A program made the position numbers and the translations under genes. A stretch of DNA of 64,000 nucleotides from Bacteroides sp. (lineage in GTDB: Bacteria > Bacteroidota > Bacteroidia > Bacteroidales > Bacteroidaceae): the NCBI GenBank assembly GCA_015060765.1, contig SUXW01000002.1, positions 62,001-126,000 of the forward strand, read 5' to 3'. Shown in pieces: positions 61,200 to 64,000 of the stretch. The notes beneath the pieces are model-generated. The model ran no database searches. It was given only the letters and a program-made list of their open reading frames with translations, and was not told where the DNA came from. Each line of letters begins with the position of its first letter. The first letter of the stretch is position 1.

Positions 61200-63698
61200 A
61201 TGATATATCCCCAAAACTTTGAACAGAAGATTGGATTCGACCAGATACGTCATTTATTAAAAGAAAAATGCCTCAGCACTTTGGGCGAAGAACGGATAGA
61301 TGAGATGACATTTTCGGAATCTTACGAAGATATCAGCCAACGTCTGGAAGAGGTAGCAGAATTTGTCCGAATCATCCAAGAGGAGGATGACTTTCCCAAC
61401 CAATATTTTTTCGATGTACGTCCTTCGTTAAAAAGAATACGCATCGAAGGTATGTATCTGGAAGAACAAGAACTGTTTGATTTACGACGTTCATTGGAAA
61501 CCATCCGGGATATCGTAAGATTTTTGCAACGCGATGAAGAGGATGAAGAAGAAACGAACTCTCCTTATCCCGCTTTAAAAGAATTGGCAGGCGACATTAT
61601 CGTATTTCCGCAACTTATCAGCCGAATTAATAACATTCTTGACAAGTTCGGTAAAATCAAGGACAATGCATCTTCGGAACTTCTGCACATCCGACGTGAA
61701 TTGGCTTCCACAACAGGAAGCATCTCACGTAGCCTGAATGCTATATTACGGATGGCACAATCTGAAGGATATGTTGAAAAGGATGTAGCCCCCACCATGC
61801 GCGATGGACGATTGGTCATTCCTGTTGCACCTGGATTGAAACGAAAGATCAAGGGAATTGTACACGATGAATCGTCCACAGGGAAAACAGTGTTTATCGA
61901 ACCTGCCGAAGTGGTGGAAGCCAATAATCGCATCCGCGAATTGGAAGGGGAAGAACGACGGGAAATTATTCGTATTCTAACGGAATTCTCGACTACCGTC
62001 CGTCCACAAGTGCTTGCCATATTACAATCGTATGAGTTTTTAGCTGAAATAGATTTTATCCGTTCCAAAGCACTGTTCGCCATACAGATACAAGGTATCA
62101 AACCTATTTTAGAAAACAAGCAAGTACTCGATTGGACCACAGCCATCCATCCGTTGTTGCAACTTTCATTAGCCAAGCATGGCAAAAAAGTGGTTCCACT
62201 TGACATTGAATTGCACCAGGAACAGCGTATACTTATCATATCAGGTCCCAATGCCGGCGGTAAATCTGTCTGCCTCAAGACTGTAGGCCTCCTCCAATAT
62301 ATGCTCCAATGTGGTATGATGATACCCATGCATGAACGAAGTCATGCAGGTATCTTCCAAAGCATCTTCATTGACATTGGTGATGAGCAGAGTATGGAAG
62401 ACGACCTCAGTACCTACTCTTCACATCTTACCAATATGAAGAACATGATGAAGCATTGTAACGAACGGAGTCTGATTCTGATAGATGAATTTGGTGGGGG
62501 TACTGAGCCACAAATAGGTGGCGCCATAGCCGAAGCCGTATTGAAACGCTTCAAAGAAAAACATACATTTGGTGTCATTACTACCCACTACCAAAATTTG
62601 AAACATTTTGCCGAAGATCACGAAGGAGTGGTGAACGGTGCCATGCTTTATGACCGACATCTGATGCAAGCCTTGTTCCAATTGCAAATAGGCAATCCTG
62701 GAAGCTCCTTTGCAGTAGAAATAGCACGAAAAATAGGATTACCCGAAGAGGTAATTGCCGATGCATCCGCTATTGTAGGAAGTGAATACATCAATGCTGA
62801 CAAGTATCTTCAAGACATCGTACGCGACAAGCGTTATTGGGAGACCAAACGTCAGAACATACGTAAACGTGAGAAGCAGATGGAAGAAACCATCGCTAAA
62901 TATGAAAAGGAAATACAAGAATTGGAACGGAGCCGTAAGGAAATTCTGAAAAGAGCCAAGTCGGATGCCGAACAACTGATTCAAGAAAGCAATGCATTGA
63001 TAGAAAATACCATCCGTACCATCAAAGAAGCTCAGGCCGACAAGGAACGTACTCGACTTGCCCGACAAGAACTGTCGGACTTCAAAGAACAGATAGACGA
63101 TTTGGGCAAATTGAATGAGGATGACCGAATTGCTCGTAAGATGGAACGACTGCGCGAAAAACAAGAACGCAAGAAAGAAAAGAAAAATAAGAAAGAGATA
63201 AAAGCCCCCACTCCTACCGTCCCCAAGGTTAAGCCCATCGAAGTAGGTACAACCGTCAAGATTAAGGGGCAAACCAGTATAGGTGAAGTGCTAAGCATCA
63301 GTGGGAAAAACGCCATGGTCATGTTCGGTATGATTAAAACCAATGTCAAACTCGACCGATTGGAACGTTCTGATGCTCCCGTACAGAAAACTATTGCAAA
63401 GAGTACATTCGTCAGCAGCGAGACCCAAGACCGAATATACGAAAAGAAACTGGATTTCAAGCAAGATATTGATGTACGCGGCATGAGAGGTGACGAAGCC
63501 ATCCAAGCGGTGACTTATTTCATAGACGACGCCATTCTGTTGGGAATTGGCAGAGTACGTATTCTTCACGGAACCGGAAACGGTATTTTACGTACACTCA
63601 TCCGCCAATACTTGTCAGGAGTACCGGGAGTAGGACATTTTCAAGATGAACATGTACAATTCGGAGGAGCAGGAATTACCGTTGTTGATTTGGAATAA
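61200..63698 (+). CDS. mutS2: Endonuclease MutS2
   Basis: This is an 832-residue protein. I prefer MIYPQNFEQKIGF at 61200 to the ATG at 61185, since the latter would lie almost at the predicted transcription start. MutS2 lacks the MutS mismatch-recognition domain and begins with the lever region. The ATPase has Walker A GPNAGGKS at residues 349-356 and Walker B LILIDEFGGGTEP, with the following STHY-like TTHYQNLK. A long charged coiled coil covers about 510-660 (RKREKQMEETIAKYEKEIQ, EKQERKKEKKNKKEIK). A KOW-like segment and a C-terminal Smr nuclease domain (about 750-832; DVRGMRGDEA, ILHGTGNGILR) complete it. It acts on branched DNA or on stalled, collided ribosomes. This is a housekeeping gene and marks the end of the PUL. 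Confidence 0.97.
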   Translation: MIYPQNFEQKIGFDQIRHLLKEKCLSTLGEERIDEMTFSESYEDISQRLEEVAEFVRIIQEEDDFPNQYFFDVRPSLKRIRIEGMYLEEQELFDLRRSLETIRDIVRFLQRDEEDEEETNSPYPALKELAGDIIVFPQLISRINNILDKFGKIKDNASSELLHIRRELASTTGSISRSLNAILRMAQSEGYVEKDVAPTMRDGRLVIPVAPGLKRKIKGIVHDESSTGKTVFIEPAEVVEANNRIRELEGEERREIIRILTEFSTTVRPQVLAILQSYEFLAEIDFIRSKALFAIQIQGIKPILENKQVLDWTTAIHPLLQLSLAKHGKKVVPLDIELHQEQRILIISGPNAGGKSVCLKTVGLLQYMLQCGMMIPMHERSHAGIFQSIFIDIGDEQSMEDDLSTYSSHLTNMKNMMKHCNERSLILIDEFGGGTEPQIGGAIAEAVLKRFKEKHTFGVITTHYQNLKHFAEDHEGVVNGAMLYDRHLMQALFQLQIGNPGSSFAVEIARKIGLPEEVIADASAIVGSEYINADKYLQDIVRDKRYWETKRQNIRKREKQMEETIAKYEKEIQELERSRKEILKRAKSDAEQLIQESNALIENTIRTIKEAQADKERTRLARQELSDFKEQIDDLGKLNEDDRIARKMERLREKQERKKEKKNKKEIKAPTPTVPKVKPIEVGTTVKIKGQTSIGEVLSISGKNAMVMFGMIKTNVKLDRLERSDAPVQKTIAKSTFVSSETQDRIYEKKLDFKQDIDVRGMRGDEAIQAVTYFIDDAILLGIGRVRILHGTGNGILRTLIRQYLSGVPGVGHFQDEHVQFGGAGITVVDLE

Positions 63699-63701
63699 TT
63701 T

Positions 63702-64000
63702 TCATTCATCGATAGGAGTCAGTTCTCCCATATCTTCATCTTTTGACAAGGACATCTTTCCTTCTTGAGATACGACTATAGTGAAGGGTATGTAGAGATC
63801 AGTCATCGGATAACTCACACTGGCGGCCAACGTGATTTGTTTGTTTTCGGCCGTTTTCATATCGTCAAATACCAATCCTTCCAATACAGAATGACGCAAA
63901 AAATCTGTTGTTAGATAAGATGAAAAGTCATTCTTTACAAACGAACGTTCGAACAATGAAGCGCCATTTTCGCGGAGTATCTTTACAACAATACGATTGT
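63702..64000 (-). CDS. DUF4738-like hypothetical protein, C-terminal part (cut by window edge)
   Basis: The frame is open to the right edge. Upstream of a possible TTG start at 63956 it continues in frame as NRIVVKILRENGAS, so the real start lies outside the window. About 98 residues are visible. YLTTDFLRHSVLEGLVFDDM and AASVSYPMTDLYIPFTIVVS resemble DUF4738, a Bacteroides family of unknown function; I make this match from memory. The end is acidic (DEDMGELTPIDE). It converges on mutS2 with a 3-bp gap between stop codons and no visible terminator between them. Confidence 0.6.
   Translation of the reverse strand, partial: NRIVVKILRENGASLFERSFVKNDFSSYLTTDFLRHSVLEGLVFDDMKTAENKQITLAASVSYPMTDLYIPFTIVVSQEGKMSLSKDEDMGELTPIDE

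Noticed and set aside
61565-62329. 254-codon open frame on the minus strand
   Set aside because: It is a shadow of mutS2; the plus-strand protein has intact ATPase and Smr motifs.

Overview
The window is a stretch of a Bacteroides-type chromosome (Bacteroides or Phocaeicola, phylum Bacteroidota). The evidence is a SusC/SusD pair, a long hybrid two-component regulator, lipoprotein and Sec signals on almost every enzyme, promoters of the TAnnTTTG type, and a lack of clear Shine-Dalgarno sites. About 59 kb is one polysaccharide utilization locus (PUL). It runs almost entirely on the minus strand, from about 60.7 kb down to 1.7 kb. Beyond it lie a small unknown gene, mutS2, and an incomplete DUF4738-like gene at the right edge.

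The enzyme set identifies the target as rhamnogalacturonan II (RG-II), the most complex pectin. Candidates are present for the families first described on RG-II (GH137, GH138, GH139, GH140, GH141 and GH142/GH143). They are accompanied by GH127, GH106, GH95, GH28, a GH43-like protein, three GH78 proteins, four GH2 modules and two esterases. From memory, the order matches the B. thetaiotaomicron RG-II locus (about BT0984-BT1021) closely: GH139/esterase/GH106, GH2/GH2/GH137-GH2/GH138, GH78/GH141/GH127, then esterase/GH28/GH78/GH143-GH142/GH43. Family calls rest on sequence motifs, gene order and recollection of family members. No database search was run.

Layout from left to right. (1) 2-1492, plus strand: the C-terminal part of a second SusD whose SusC partner must lie outside the window. 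It converges on the main locus at a bidirectional terminator. (2) 1685-9770: SusD, SusC, a DUF4957/DUF5123-like lipoprotein and an exported sugar-isomerase-like protein. (3) 9875-14269: the hybrid two-component regulator. (4) 14284-36812: GH2, GH139-like, SGNH esterase, GH106, GH2, LacZ-like GH2, GH137-GH2 and GH138-like. (5) 36864-50841: a GH78 with no signal peptide, GH141, GH127, GH78-BNR, GH140 and GH95. (6) 50958-50982: a hairpin that probably ends a separate upstream transcript. (7) 51007-60704: STN-esterase, GH28, GH78, GH143-GH142 and GH43. (8) 60853 onward: genes unrelated to the PUL.

A consistent working model follows. SusCD and the lipoprotein capture and import RG-II fragments. 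Periplasmic enzymes strip the side chains: L-Gal, GlcA, Fuc, GalA, Rha and Api from chain A; Araf, Rha, Arap, 2-O-Me-Fuc, Gal and aceric acid from chain B; Rha-Kdo from chain C; and Araf-DHA from chain D. GH28 and the esterase act on the galacturonan backbone, and the regulator senses a released oligosaccharide. No pectate lyase, alpha-xylosidase or unsaturated-uronidase gene is present here, so those steps would need genes elsewhere. The locus type is already described. The less ordinary points are the domain fusions, an isomerase-like protein that has lost expected metal ligands, a GH127 with Gln at the expected acid/base position, and an esterase with an STN domain.
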